Shown: positions 54,801 through 64,000 of the stretch, in pieces
Layout: each line of letters starts with the position of its first letter
How positions within the stretch are numbered: the first letter of the stretch is position 1
Source of the DNA: Xenopus tropicalis
Lineage: Eukaryota > Chordata > Amphibia > Anura > Pipidae
Assembly (NCBI RefSeq): GCF_000004195.4
Contig: NC_030683.2
Span: 72,573,764 to 72,637,763, forward strand
Direction of reading: 5' to 3'
DNA: 64,000 nucleotides
Made by a program: the position numbers and the translations under genes
The notes under the pieces: model-generated
What the model was told of the DNA's origin: nothing
Seen by the model: only the letters and a program-made list of their open reading frames with translations
Database searches by the model: none

Positions 54801-56215
54801 TTAAAAACTCACATTGCTAGCATCAAATTGTGTATGAGTGTCAGTGTGACTATTTAGGAAAGTACATTTAGTAGTTACACTCAGGTAAGTGATCATTTAA
54901 TTAAGAAACTGTGTATCACTATGTGGTAATATTTTGCACTGAGTTAAAAAGATGTCTGGTTAATTAAAAATCATCACAATGGTAAAATGTGTGATTTTTA
55001 CTGCTTACAGGAGTAAAATGACTCAAAAGACATGTATAAGTGGCAAGATATCTATATATTTTATTTCTTCTTGCGTGTGTTTTTTCTCTTCCTTATTGCT
55101 GTCATAAAAGGCAAAGCCCTATGCATATATCATCAACAGACTGCTCTAACAGGAGTAGGGTTCACAGATTCTTATTCTAATTGCTTTAGGAGTTGCCTCT
55201 TGCTACATGAGCTTTTATTTTCTGCTGCACATTATTCTGTGACTGACTCTCAAAATGCTATTAACAAAGCAAGCAATGTTTCCTGGACAGGAGAAAGTTT
55301 TAAGACCAAAGTTAGGACTTTATATTCTTAACTTTAGGTTGATTCTTCATGATATAATGTGAAAGAGACCCAGAGCATACCAAAACAACAAGCAGAAATT
55401 AGTCTAACATTCGTTATAATGAGATGAATCCCATAATTTAATACAGAATATGCTTGTGCAGTGCTTTAAGGACACTTCTGGAGCTGCAAATGACATTTTA
55501 AGCAGGTATCTAAAACTCTTGTTGTGCATTCTGAGAAAATTCTACACATTTCTCTCTTATTGGAATCCAAGAAACTGATTGATTAAGTAAAGATGTAGAT
55601 AAAAAAAGTCAGTTTTGTAAACAAGTCGAATTTGCCAGACAGATATCTGAATATTCGCATCATGCAAAGCTATCCATTTAAGTAATTATTATGCACCTGC
55701 AGTGACTGCCTGTATCCAGTTCAGTTTCAACACTGTATGGGTTTCACAAAAGAATACATGACCCAGCAAGCCAATTAAGATAAAGAGAGAAAAATGAGAA
55801 AGAAAGCAGAAACCTTATAGAAATCCCTGTTAATTACCCTATTGGGTATGTATGATCTCTAGTACTCTAACCATGACTGACAATTCTACCTCAGTTCCTG
55901 CTTGTGATGTATAATGTGTTCATAAGAGAGAATTGTGTCTTTGTACTTAAATCAGTTAAAATACATATACATTTTAATAAATGGTTTACTATACAAGCTA
56001 AGCTAAACATCACACCTTTTGACTATTTATTATTTTGCAAATGTAAATGTAAAGTATATCTTCAAATAGCCCATAAAACTAAATGAGAAATGGCTCAAAG
56101 GGGGCTTGATTTATAAAAATGTATGGGTCAAGCTGCTCATCTTGTTTCCATTAACTATAATGTGGTATAGGCCAGTAGCAATGTGTATAAAGCAAGTAAA
56201 AAAGTAAATTTTAAG
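54801..56215. other. No recognised feature
   Basis: About 1.4 kb AT-rich without a recognisable gene or repeat. A 99-codon frame at 55032-55331 has a hydrophobic start but no identity I can support. Confidence 0.35.
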
Positions 56216-56220
56216 TCTCT

Positions 56221-56425
56221 GGGTACTTCAGTTTCCTCCCACACCCCTGGGCATACAGAAAGATTTATTGGCAATGATATAATTGCCCATAGTGTGTGTG
56301 AAATCGAATATGGGACCATAGATTGTGAACTCCGCCGGGAGAAGGACCAATGTGAATGGTGTATGGTCGTTGTAAAGTGCCATGGAAAATGTCGCCACTA
56401 TATAAACAAACATTATTATAATAAA
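56221..56425 (+). mobile_element. LINE/SINE tail unit (GTTTCCTCCCACAC...ATATAAAcAAA)
   Basis: CAGTTTCCTCCCACACCCC, TAGATTGTGAACTCCGCCGG and CACTATATAAACAAACATTA form the layout of a common vertebrate repeat that ends in a GCGCTATATAAATAAA-like tail. Related tails at 11775-11851 and 62780-63150. An 87-codon frame across it is incidental. Confidence 0.6.
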
Positions 56426-57469
56426 ATTATTGAAAGGTTGCCATAGCCAAATCATCCATTTCAAAGCAGATTAATATAAAACCACATACTGAATGGCTGA
56501 TTATTTAGATATGTAATTCCCTCAGGTTTGAGTTTGAAGTAGAAAGAAATATTTATCAATTTTTAATTTTTAAGATACTGAACTGTAGGAATATAGGAAA
56601 GTAGCGTTCAGTTTAGAGGCTTTTATGATATATAAAATGCAGGTGGTAGGATTAGCTTTGTCACTATAGAAAATGTATATGCTCTAGTTATATTATGGGT
56701 ATTCTAGAAACCACAATTTTGGTGCAATTAGATATTAGCTCTATTGAGCAGAGTCCTCTTTACCTGCTGTATCGTCAGTTTTTGTAGTTATGTTTGATGT
56801 GTACACCCTTTTACAGAGCTGTGATCTGGAGGGGATAGAGGGAGTTAGAAGGGTAGGTGAAGAAAGGGGCAAGAAGGGAGGTTAGGTTACCTGGACATAC
56901 ATGACATCAGTATCTCAGCACTATCTAGTAACAATACTATTATAAGGTTTAAAACTATCAGCTCATCTTAGCAATCAAAGTACTCTTTATAGACAAATGC
57001 CTTGGCTCTTACCTGTACATACAAGGTCAGCACACTGATATCACTTGGAAAGGCTTCATACCAAAAACTGTAAAGAAAGAAAAAAAAAAACAATTAAAAT
57101 ACCACTTGCAACTTTCCGTTTTTTTTGCGCAAAAGTACAAAAAAGTCGCACAAGTTTTGAAAAAGTTGCGCAAGCATCGAAAAAGTCATAGAAAAATATG
57201 CTTGGAGTGTTCATGGCTTATGGCCCCTTGTATTGAGTCAAATCTGGCTAATCAGATCATTTGGCCCAAGTTAGCCAGCTCATGTATGGTCACAAAGGTC
57301 ATAGAGTATTTTGTTTTGAAATGCATTGCAGTGTTTACCATGCAACAACATAGAGTTAACCAATCTCTTGTTTGCTTTTGGGCGTGCTCCCAAAGAAATG
57401 GAGATCAATTCAGAACACAATAATAATTTGTCATGCTAAACACTGATCTCTGTTACGGGTGGCTAAACA
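56426..57469. other. Mostly unrecognised; possible MITE fragment 57100-57210
   Basis: AT-rich. CAAAAAAGTCGCACAAGTTT and AAAAAGTTGCGCAAGC near 57135-57175 resemble the arms of the GGGGCACATTTA family. No gene recognised. Confidence 0.3.
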
Positions 57470-57697
57470 ATCACACTAAAACGGCGGGAATAGGCACTGA
57501 CGATTCGGGGACTGCTTCAACGAGCTGGTGCGGCCCGATAGAAAAATCAAACCTGCCTGATTGAGATTTGGCCGATTTCAGGCCAGATGTTGGTCGGGGA
57601 GGCCCTCGGTGTTGCCCATACTCAGACAAATAAGCCAAAACAGTCTAAAGGACTGATGTCGGCAGATGAGATCGGCCCGTGTATGGCCATTTTAAGT
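57470..57697. mobile_element. GTGGCCATACACG-type MITE, partial
   Basis: GATTTGGCCGATTTCAGGCC and the right end CCCGTGTATGGCCATTTTAA match the family at 31709-32793. The left end is not clear. Confidence 0.6.
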
Positions 57698-57705
57698 CAC
57701 TTATA

Positions 57706-57713
57706 CTGTAGCA
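57706..57713. repeat. 8-bp target-site duplication, left (CTGTAGCA)
   Basis: Identical to 58046-58053. Confidence 0.9.
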
Positions 57714-58045
57714 CAGGGGGCGGGAACCTTTTTGGCCGAGAGAGCCATAAACACCACATATTTTAAAATGTAATTCCGTGAGAGCCATACAATATGTTTG
57801 GCTGCTGTGGGGCAAGGTAGGGTGGGTGCCAAGGATGCCGGATGCGATGCGGAGGAGGGCGTGGCCTGCGCTCGGTGGATAGAAGACGTGTTGTAAGGCT
57901 AATATTACATTATCTGTAATAGACAGAAGACGTGTTGTAAGGCCACGCCCCCCATTATTTTTTTTATTAAAGATTTGGCAGCGAGCCAGATGCAGCCATC
58001 AAAAGAGCCATATCTGGCTCCTGAGCCATAGGTTCCCTACCCCTG
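57714..58045. mobile_element. Non-autonomous hAT element with CAGGGG ends (332 bp)
   Basis: Begins CAGGGGGCGGGAACCTTTTT and ends AGGTTCCCTACCCCTG, close inverted repeats. Flanked by perfect 8-bp CTGTAGCA copies. GAGAGCCATAAACACC near the left and AAAGAGCCATATCTGGCTCC near the right are typical of the CAGGGG hAT group. The interior contains a duplicated GACGTGTTGTAAGGC phrase (57886-57900 and 57927-57941). Confidence 0.88.
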
Positions 58046-58053
58046 CTGTAGCA

Positions 58054-58869
58054 TTTCTTTTACATAAGAGATCAAACTTTCTTGTAATAATACAATAATA
58101 AAAATATTGAAATCTTCCTGTATATCATACCCTTAAATATACAGTTTTTTGTTTTTTTTCCTTTAGCACTTATGCTTACCCCTTTTTTCTACTTCTATTA
58201 TTGCCCCTGCTATAGTAATCCAGATAACAAAATGTCTGTGTTTCCCAACAGCAGGGCACTAGGTTTCTTATTATTTCTGTACTGTTACATATCAATTATC
58301 TCAATAATATAAAACTAAATGTATGCACTCATGCACAAGGTCATATGACCATTGGAAAACTTGCATTTCCTGGCAAGCAGGAAAAAATACTGGCTAATGC
58401 CACTTCATAGTGTGACACAGCTTTGATTGGATATAAATTTCATTTATCAGTTGCATGCAGCTCTTTGGCCTGACTAACTATTCCCCATAAAACATTACTA
58501 GATACATTTTCTTCCTGAGTCAGTCAGATCCAAGCTGCAGTGCAAAGGCCCATAAAATGCAAGGCAGGAGTCACAGTTAAATAACAACCCATCCATCCTG
58601 CCTGCTTAAAGCCCATCCTCTGAATTGCCATTCCTGTAATAAAATCATTTAATTCCCTTTTTATAAAGGGATAATTTATGCTGGCACAATAATCTATGAA
58701 TATGACATATGGTCATATTCTACATTTTTAATATGCTGTTATTATATACATTACACAAAACAAGTATTAAATTACCCTTAGCCACATTTATTTTTAGTAG
58801 TGCTTCAGAGCCCAATATCAGTATCTGTAACTTCCTGGTTTTGTTCATCTTGATCACCTATTAGTTTCA
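58054..58869. other. No recognised feature
   Basis: No gene or repeat recognised. The stretch around 58360-58640 is less AT-rich and non-repetitive. Confidence 0.3.
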
Positions 58870-59150
58870 TTATAAGAGAGGTCCCCAAATTTTTTTACCC
58901 GTGAGTCATATTCAAATGTAAAAAAAAAAGAGTTGGGGAGCAACACAAGCATAAAAATTGACCTGGGCTTACCACATATTTTAGCCCTTATGTGAACTGG
59001 CAGACTACAGGAGGCTCTGTTTGGCAGCACACCTGTTTTTTTATGCAACCAAAACTTGCTTCCAAGCCAGGAATTTTAAAATAACCACCTGCTTTGAGGC
59101 CACTGGGAGCAACTTCCAAGGGGTTGGGGAGCAACATGTTGCATTATAAT
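58870..59150. mobile_element. hAT-like repeat (GGTCCCCAAA...CCCGTGAG)
   Basis: GAGGTCCCCAAATTTTTTTA, CCCGTGAGTCATATTCAAAT, GGGGAGCAACACAAGC, and at the right GGGGTTGGGGAGCAACATGT. The phrase GGGGAGCAACA occurs near both ends in direct orientation. A short relative is at 1703-1790. Confidence 0.65.
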
Positions 59151-60579
59151 TTTCAAGTACTTCTATACTTACTGATGGATCAAATCTGTTTCTACTGAGT
59201 GATGACAACTGCTTTAGCCGAATGGACTGATCGCAGCCTTTAAGAAGCAAATAGACTAATTCCTCACTGAAAACTTTTCCAAGAAAAGTACTTTTCTTGA
59301 CAGTAATGAAGAAGCAATTGCTTCAGTAAGTCTCTGGCAGATATATTGTGATCTGTGATCTTAGGTTTGAGCTTGAGGTTGAGAAAATATCATAGCTAAT
59401 GAATAGACAATGAATAAATAATATCTAGTCATCAGGAGAAATGGCTGCTATTAGTCAAATCTACACTGAATGAATGTAGAAAAGGGATCACTTTAAAGGT
59501 GTTTATGTCAATGTAATTGCTGTGGTTCCATCATAAGGGTGTAGGTAGAGTGCATATAGCAGGATCTCTTCTTGCACATGCCATAAATATCATAAATTGT
59601 TGACTGCATTAATGTGCAACTAAAGAGATAATGCCTCTATTCTGTTGATTTAGAAAAAAAAAAAAAGGTAATCCCAGAATAACTATGGATTAGATGTTAA
59701 CATCCCCACCCCCATTTTGATTTCATCTGCTGCACACTTTTCCTGTCTTACCAGTAGAACTGTATTTCTGTAAATGTGTAGCTTTGTGTTTACTCCTAAA
59801 CTTTAAGAAAATACATTTACTTGTACTGTAATTAATACAATGAAATGTACTTTTAAACTATGTGCACAAGCTATGTATGGATAGTGTTTAAAATACCAGC
59901 CAAGGCCAGGGCAGGTATAACAAATTTACCAGAAATGTCTTTGCTGGTAAATTTGTAAAACTTTCAATCCACCCTGGACCGCCTCCAACCCACCCCTTTT
60001 TTTTGCTCTGACACTCATTAAATCAAATATTTTTAAGTTCTTGCTGACCTTGGCTCCTCCCCCTTTGAGTGTCCTGTGATGTCACCACCCTCTCATTTAT
60101 GTCAATGCCTTCCCGCTCATGGTCCTGCCCTGCTGGACCGATTTTTCAAAAAGGTGGTAACCCTATGTGATTTTAGGGAAATATTTTTCCCTATTTTTCC
60201 ATTAAGAATAATGGATAAAGATATTGTAGGTTGTCATCGGGAAGGGGAAAACCATGACAGAGCCCTTATTCAAGAATATATGAGACTTTGTTCTATATCA
60301 ACCCATGTTCTGTGCTGGGAGCCAACAAACTAGTTGCTGGTTCAAAACTGAGGCACAGTTATAACTTCTTACAAAATGGAGGCCCAGCCTACTTTTTCAA
60401 ATTGTTCTATATGCAGAGTCTCCAGTGAACCTATTGGGCTTTAATTTACAAAAGTGATTGTTTTAATTTGTTTCCACTTAAGAATGGAGACCTCAACCTG
60501 TGTGAAATTCCTTCTTGAAGGTGGGGTGCTGACCAGTGAACGGACCCATCCTGCCACGGTTATATAGTATATCCAAAGA
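59151..60579. other. Mostly unrecognised
   Basis: AT-rich. Near 59920-59960 the phrase AAATTTACCAGAAATGTCTT...GCTGGTAAATTTG is a small hairpin, possibly part of an old repeat extending to 60150. The 85-codon frame at 60076-60333 has no recognisable motif. Confidence 0.3.
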
Positions 60580-60757
60580 ACAAGGTTCACTGTAGCACAC
60601 TGCAACAGTGGATAAAGATGCTTTAAAAGTGCTTAATTGGCTCCATATGTAGTTGAAAACAAAGTAAAGCCAAAGTAAGCCTTACTTTGTTTTTAAATAT
60701 CATATGGAGCCAAGCATCTTTATCCAGTTATGTGGTGTACCTCAGTGAACCTTGTTA
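60580..60757. repeat. Inverted repeat (fold-back), about 178 bp
   Basis: ACAAGGTTCACTG, GTGGATAAAGATGC, TTGGCTCCATATG and AACAAAGTAA on the left recur inverted as TTACTTTGTT, CATATGGAGCCAAGCATCTT, TATCCAG and CAGTGAACCTTGT on the right. No recognisable family or target duplication. Confidence 0.75.
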
Positions 60758-60997
60758 TTTTTAATTTATTTAGCATACAAGCTGTTGGAGATAGGAGATG
60801 AGATTGTTGGAGTTTTAGTAAGATATTTGAATCTTAACAGTATTGACCAAGACTAACTGGTCATTTTTTGGGGACAAGTCCGTTTGTGGGTTTACCAGGA
60901 ATCTTTGGTAGCTTTGGAAAACATGCAAAACATTTGCTGGTGTATGGACATCTTGACACCTTCCAAGTGCCACACATTAATTTTTGTTGCTGTAATT
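60758..60997. other. No recognised feature
   Basis: Nothing recognised. Confidence 0.3.
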
Positions 60998-61000
60998 TTA

Positions 61001-61286
61001 GGGCAGTGGTACACGGCGGGATTAGTCACCACGCAACAAATCTTTATTGTCGCGGGTGACTAATCTCCCCACAATTCCATCCCACCGGCTAGAATGTAAA
61101 TTGCCCCTCAGATGGCATACGTGTCACTGCGATGTCCCGCAGTTGGCCGAAGTTTCCTCCCAAGACAACTTCGGGCGACGTCGGGACATCGCAGCGACGT
61201 GTATGCCATACCACCGGTATTCTAGCCGGTGGGATGGCATTGCGGGGAGATTAGTCGCCTGCGAATCTCCCCGTGTGCCAATGCCC
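61001..61286. mobile_element. TTA-target MITE (Harbinger-like), copy 5
   Basis: GGGCAGTGGTACACGGCGGG at the left and CCCCGTGTGCCAATGCCC at the right are inverted ends with TTA at 60998-61000 and 61287-61289. Mirror arms include GCGATGTCCCGCAG against CGTCGGGACATCGC, and GACTAATCTCCCC against GGGGAGATTAGTC. Confidence 0.82.
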
Positions 61287-61289
61287 TTA

Positions 61290-61572
61290 CTGTTAGGGAA
61301 GGGTGACATGTAAGGATTCTCATTTGTTATATTTCTCATTTATTATAATTGATTTTGAAGTTACAAAATTTCTCCACTTCTACCATGATAAAGGGAGGTA
61401 TACGAAGTTTTGATGTAGAGCAAGAGATTATCGACAATGCTGGCTTTTTTATGTGTCTCTTCATGAGAAGTAAACTGGTAATAGCCTTAATTATCAATAA
61501 ATAAATAAAAAAGAGTGAACATCCTTGTCCTGTGCTGTGGTAAATATATAAAGGTGGTAAAATGATCCATAA
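61290..61572. other. No recognised feature
   Basis: AT-rich; nothing recognised. Confidence 0.3.
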
Positions 61573-61862
61573 AAGGAGAACTCCACCCAGAAACATTGTT
61601 TGAAAGAAATTTTTATTCAAACCAATATTCCAGTTTACACTAATTAAAACATTTTAATGGTTTAAAGGTATTTGTAATATTCAGGGCCTGAACTAGAGGT
61701 AGGCAGCAGTGGCACCTACCTAGGGGGCAACAATTGGGGGGGCACTAGGCAGGTACCTCTTCTGCCTGACTAAACAAATGCCCCCACCATTGAATGGCAC
61801 CCCCAGGGGCAAGGTGGCAGGCCGGGTTGCGCAGGGCACCCAGTTAGCTTTGCCCACCCCTG
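61573..61862. mobile_element. Two MITE-like fragments
   Basis: AAAAGGAGAACTCCACCCAG...TTTAAAGG (61573-61670) is T2-like. CAGGGCCTGAACTAGAGGTA...GCAGGGCACCCAG (61682-61862) is another common frog repeat, with palindromic GCACTAGGCAGGTACCTC. Confidence 0.5.
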
Positions 61863-62201
61863 GTAACATTTATTCTTTGTAACTGTTACAGAGAGCTAAG
61901 TATAGGATAGAAAAATTAAAACATACAAACTGAAATTTTGTTTGTACACTGCAACTCTCTCTCCGTCTTCTTTAAGGGAATAGAAGTTAGCCATTGCTCA
62001 CCAGCCAGGTAGCTCTATCAGTGGTGTTTCAACCATTATATGTTCTGAGTTGGGTCTTTTCAAAAGATATCCCTCTGGGGAGAAGGGTTAATTGTTGGAT
62101 AGTCTCCCAATCAAGCTTGCTTGGAAATGGGAGCCACAGTGGTAAAGAACAGACACATTTGCAGTCTTTTGATATCAGAAAGTCAGGGTGTACTCGTTTA
62201 G
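61863..62201. other. No recognised feature
   Basis: Nothing recognised. Confidence 0.3.
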
Positions 62202-62526
62202 TATAAGTATGGGACCTTTTATCCATGCTCGGGACCTGGGGTTTTCAGGATAAGGGATCTTTCCGTAATTTGGATCTCCATAACTTAAGTCTGTTAAAAA
62301 TCATTTAAATACTGAATAAACCCAATAGGCTTGTTTTGCCTCCAGTAAGGATTAATTATACCTTAGTTGGGATCAAGTACAAGGAACTGTTTTATTATTA
62401 CAGAGAAAAAGGAAATCATTTTTAAAAATTAGAATTATTTGCTTATAATGGAGTCTATGGGAGATGGCCTTTCTGTAATTTGGAACTTTCTGGATAATGG
62501 GTTTCTGGATAATGGAACCCATACTA
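62202..62526. mobile_element. GGTATGGGATC-type palindromic MITE
   Basis: TATAAGTATGGGACCTTTTA at the left, GGGACCTGGGGTTTTCAGGA, AAACCCAATAGGCTTGTTTT, CAAGTACAAGGAACTG, and the inverted right end GGATAATGGAACCCATACTA. Confidence 0.8.
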
Positions 62527-62779
62527 CCCAAATCTACATTATCCTTTTACTTGCTGTTCTCATTATCTCCACTTATATTTTTCCAACACAGAAATCGAGT
62601 CAAAAGTACTGGTAATGTAATCATGTGACAAAATGGTAAATTTTACTGATATTTAATAAATCGCCCCTCAACTTTATATGAAATGTTCTGCTCCAAATTG
62701 CATTCTCCAGTGTGGGACACTTACATATTTACACTATAAGTGAATATATTGTACAATCAAGAACTTTTTTGTTTTTACT
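62527..62779. other. No recognised feature
   Basis: Nothing recognised. Confidence 0.3.
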
Positions 62780-63150
62780 ACCTCAGTCGTTTTAAAACTA
62801 AACTTAAAGACTACCTCTTGGAGCACTCGCACAGCACCTGATCTGGGAACTAGCACTTATATTGCAGTGTCACTCACTGTGACCTACAGCACTTATATTC
62901 TCCTATTTGTGTGTGTAAGCTACTCTCCCTTCTAGATTGTAAGCTCTATGGGGTAGTGATCTCCATCCTCTTGTGTCTCTAACTCTTAATTATTGCAACT
63001 GTGCCTTGTATTTATTTGTATTTATTGGTATACTTTGTATTTACTGTATCTATTATCTTAATAACCCCCTGTTTGTATTAATCTATTTTACTGTACAGCG
63101 CTGTGTACATAAGTAGCTGTTTATAAATAAAGATATACATACATACATTT
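62780..63150 (+). mobile_element. L2-type LINE 3' end
   Basis: A short frame near 62787-62840 reads RFKTKLKDYLLEHSHST then stop, similar to the last residues of L2-type ORF2 (FK--LKT-LF). The 3' UTR has TAGATTGTAAGCTCTATGGG, TACAGCGCTGTGTACATAAG and TTTATAAATAAAGATATACA, ending in (CATA)n. This is the conventional tail of L2/CR1-group LINEs. Confidence 0.65.
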
Positions 63151-64000
63151 TCTGAGTTAGTGAACTGGGCCGCGCCTAGGGCAGCAGGCGGAGGAGCTGG
63201 GGGTTGAGGGCTCACCAGACTTTCACAAGCTAGGGGACATAGCTAGGTGCAGTGCCTAGGGTGGCTTCGGACCTAAATACAGTGCTGTGAGTGAACTCAC
63301 ACTCTTAGCAATCCCAGTCACTGAAACCCAGATTAACTTTGTGCCTATCACCAGCAATAAATATAATCCATTTTGCAAACTTCCAATGAGATGTTCCAGA
63401 TCCAGGCCACTTAAGGCTATGGCTCTGTGATGAATGATTATCGATAAAGTATTTAATAGATGGAGATGTGAAATATAATTCTATGTAGAAGGATATGTAC
63501 TGTATGTATGTATTTTAGAAACAACAAAATGAGGAACAGAAATAAAAATATGCTTTTAAAAAACTTGTATTCATGCACAGCACTAAATATTATGGCACGC
63601 CCTGTCATAGAAAATCAGCATTTGTTTTAACAACAGTATCAGTTTAATTAAAAATGTGCCTCAGCTTGAAAATTATGAATCAGTGTACAATACCCTCTGA
63701 CATCACCTCACGTGTGTATCAGGATGTAGACAGAAGGCGGAGGCTCTGAAACTGATTTGTTTAGTCAGCACACAAAGCTGTTTCATCCACCATCCTGCCA
63801 GTAATAAATGTGTTTAGGAATGCATTAGGATCTGAAAAACCACAAATGTGGATGGAAAAAATAGTTCTTTTCAGTGTCATAAAAGCCTTTGCAAGGACAA
63901 TGGATTATTGGGATTCAAATATCATGGCCTCAGGGAATAAGAAAGCCAACATATAAATCATCAGATAAGTTATCCATGTACCTTGTATCATATAGGTTAA
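63151..64000. other. No gene recognised
   Basis: 63165-63260 holds a GC-rich phrase (GGGCCGCGCCTAGGGCAGCA...GTGCCTAGGGTGG) similar to part of 61682-61862 and probably a repeat fragment. The remainder to the window end is unrecognised. Confidence 0.35.

Noticed and set aside
56183..56446. 87-codon frame with several Cys and His residues, considered a small zinc-binding protein
   Set aside because: The DNA is a common LINE/SINE tail, which accounts for the frame.
58360..58640. Possible conserved non-coding element
   Set aside because: Only the absence of repeats and moderate composition suggested it; conservation cannot be judged from a single sequence.

Overview
This window looks like nuclear DNA of a clawed frog (Xenopus). 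The base composition is AT-rich, there is no long gene-dense coding, and the sequence is saturated with short non-autonomous DNA transposons of kinds I recognise from Xenopus: TTAA-target 'TTAAAGG' elements, TTA-target elements with CACGGGGAGATTAGTCGCC-type ends, hAT-like elements with 8-bp target duplications, and the GGTATGGGATC palindromes. Remains of CR1, L1/Tx1 and L2-type LINEs and of Tc1 transposons accompany them. The species assignment is by pattern memory only.

Layout. 0-13 kb: MITEs, an L1 fragment split by a nearly full-length Tc1 transposon (3962-5595), a hAT-like element, a large fold-back element, a 242-bp tandem repeat, a hammerhead-like motif and a decayed Tc1 transposase. 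13.1-14.3 kb: the only stretch that looks like a host-gene 5' end. It is GC-richer and lacks recognisable repeats, and it holds a candidate minus-strand first coding exon (13558-13667) ending in a splice-donor-like site. 14-27 kb: intron-like or intergenic DNA with scattered MITEs and a degenerate minisatellite. 27.2-29.1 kb: L1 ORF2 remains split by a CR1 3' fragment. 29.9-31.1 kb: a TA-flanked element carrying a CpG-rich minisatellite. 31.4-37.6 kb: clustered MITEs, including a hAT-type element with an extra internal left end. 38.6-39.8 kb: a CR1 fragment with a MITE inside it. 41.7-45 kb: a MITE split by a CR1 whose 805-codon reading frame is still open. 47.1-49.2 kb: a deleted L1 with a MITE inside it. 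50.4-51.9 kb: a retroposed fragment with a target duplication, and an element carrying a G-rich minisatellite. 52-64 kb: more MITEs, a clean hAT element (57714-58045) and L2-like tails.

Apart from the candidate exon I recognise no host protein-coding gene, no tRNA or rRNA gene and no CRISPR array. The main content is the history of the mobile elements. Several nestings give relative ages, and several elements can be delimited to the base by their target-site duplications. No alignment or database search was possible, so family names are recognition by eye and the boundaries of old copies are approximate.
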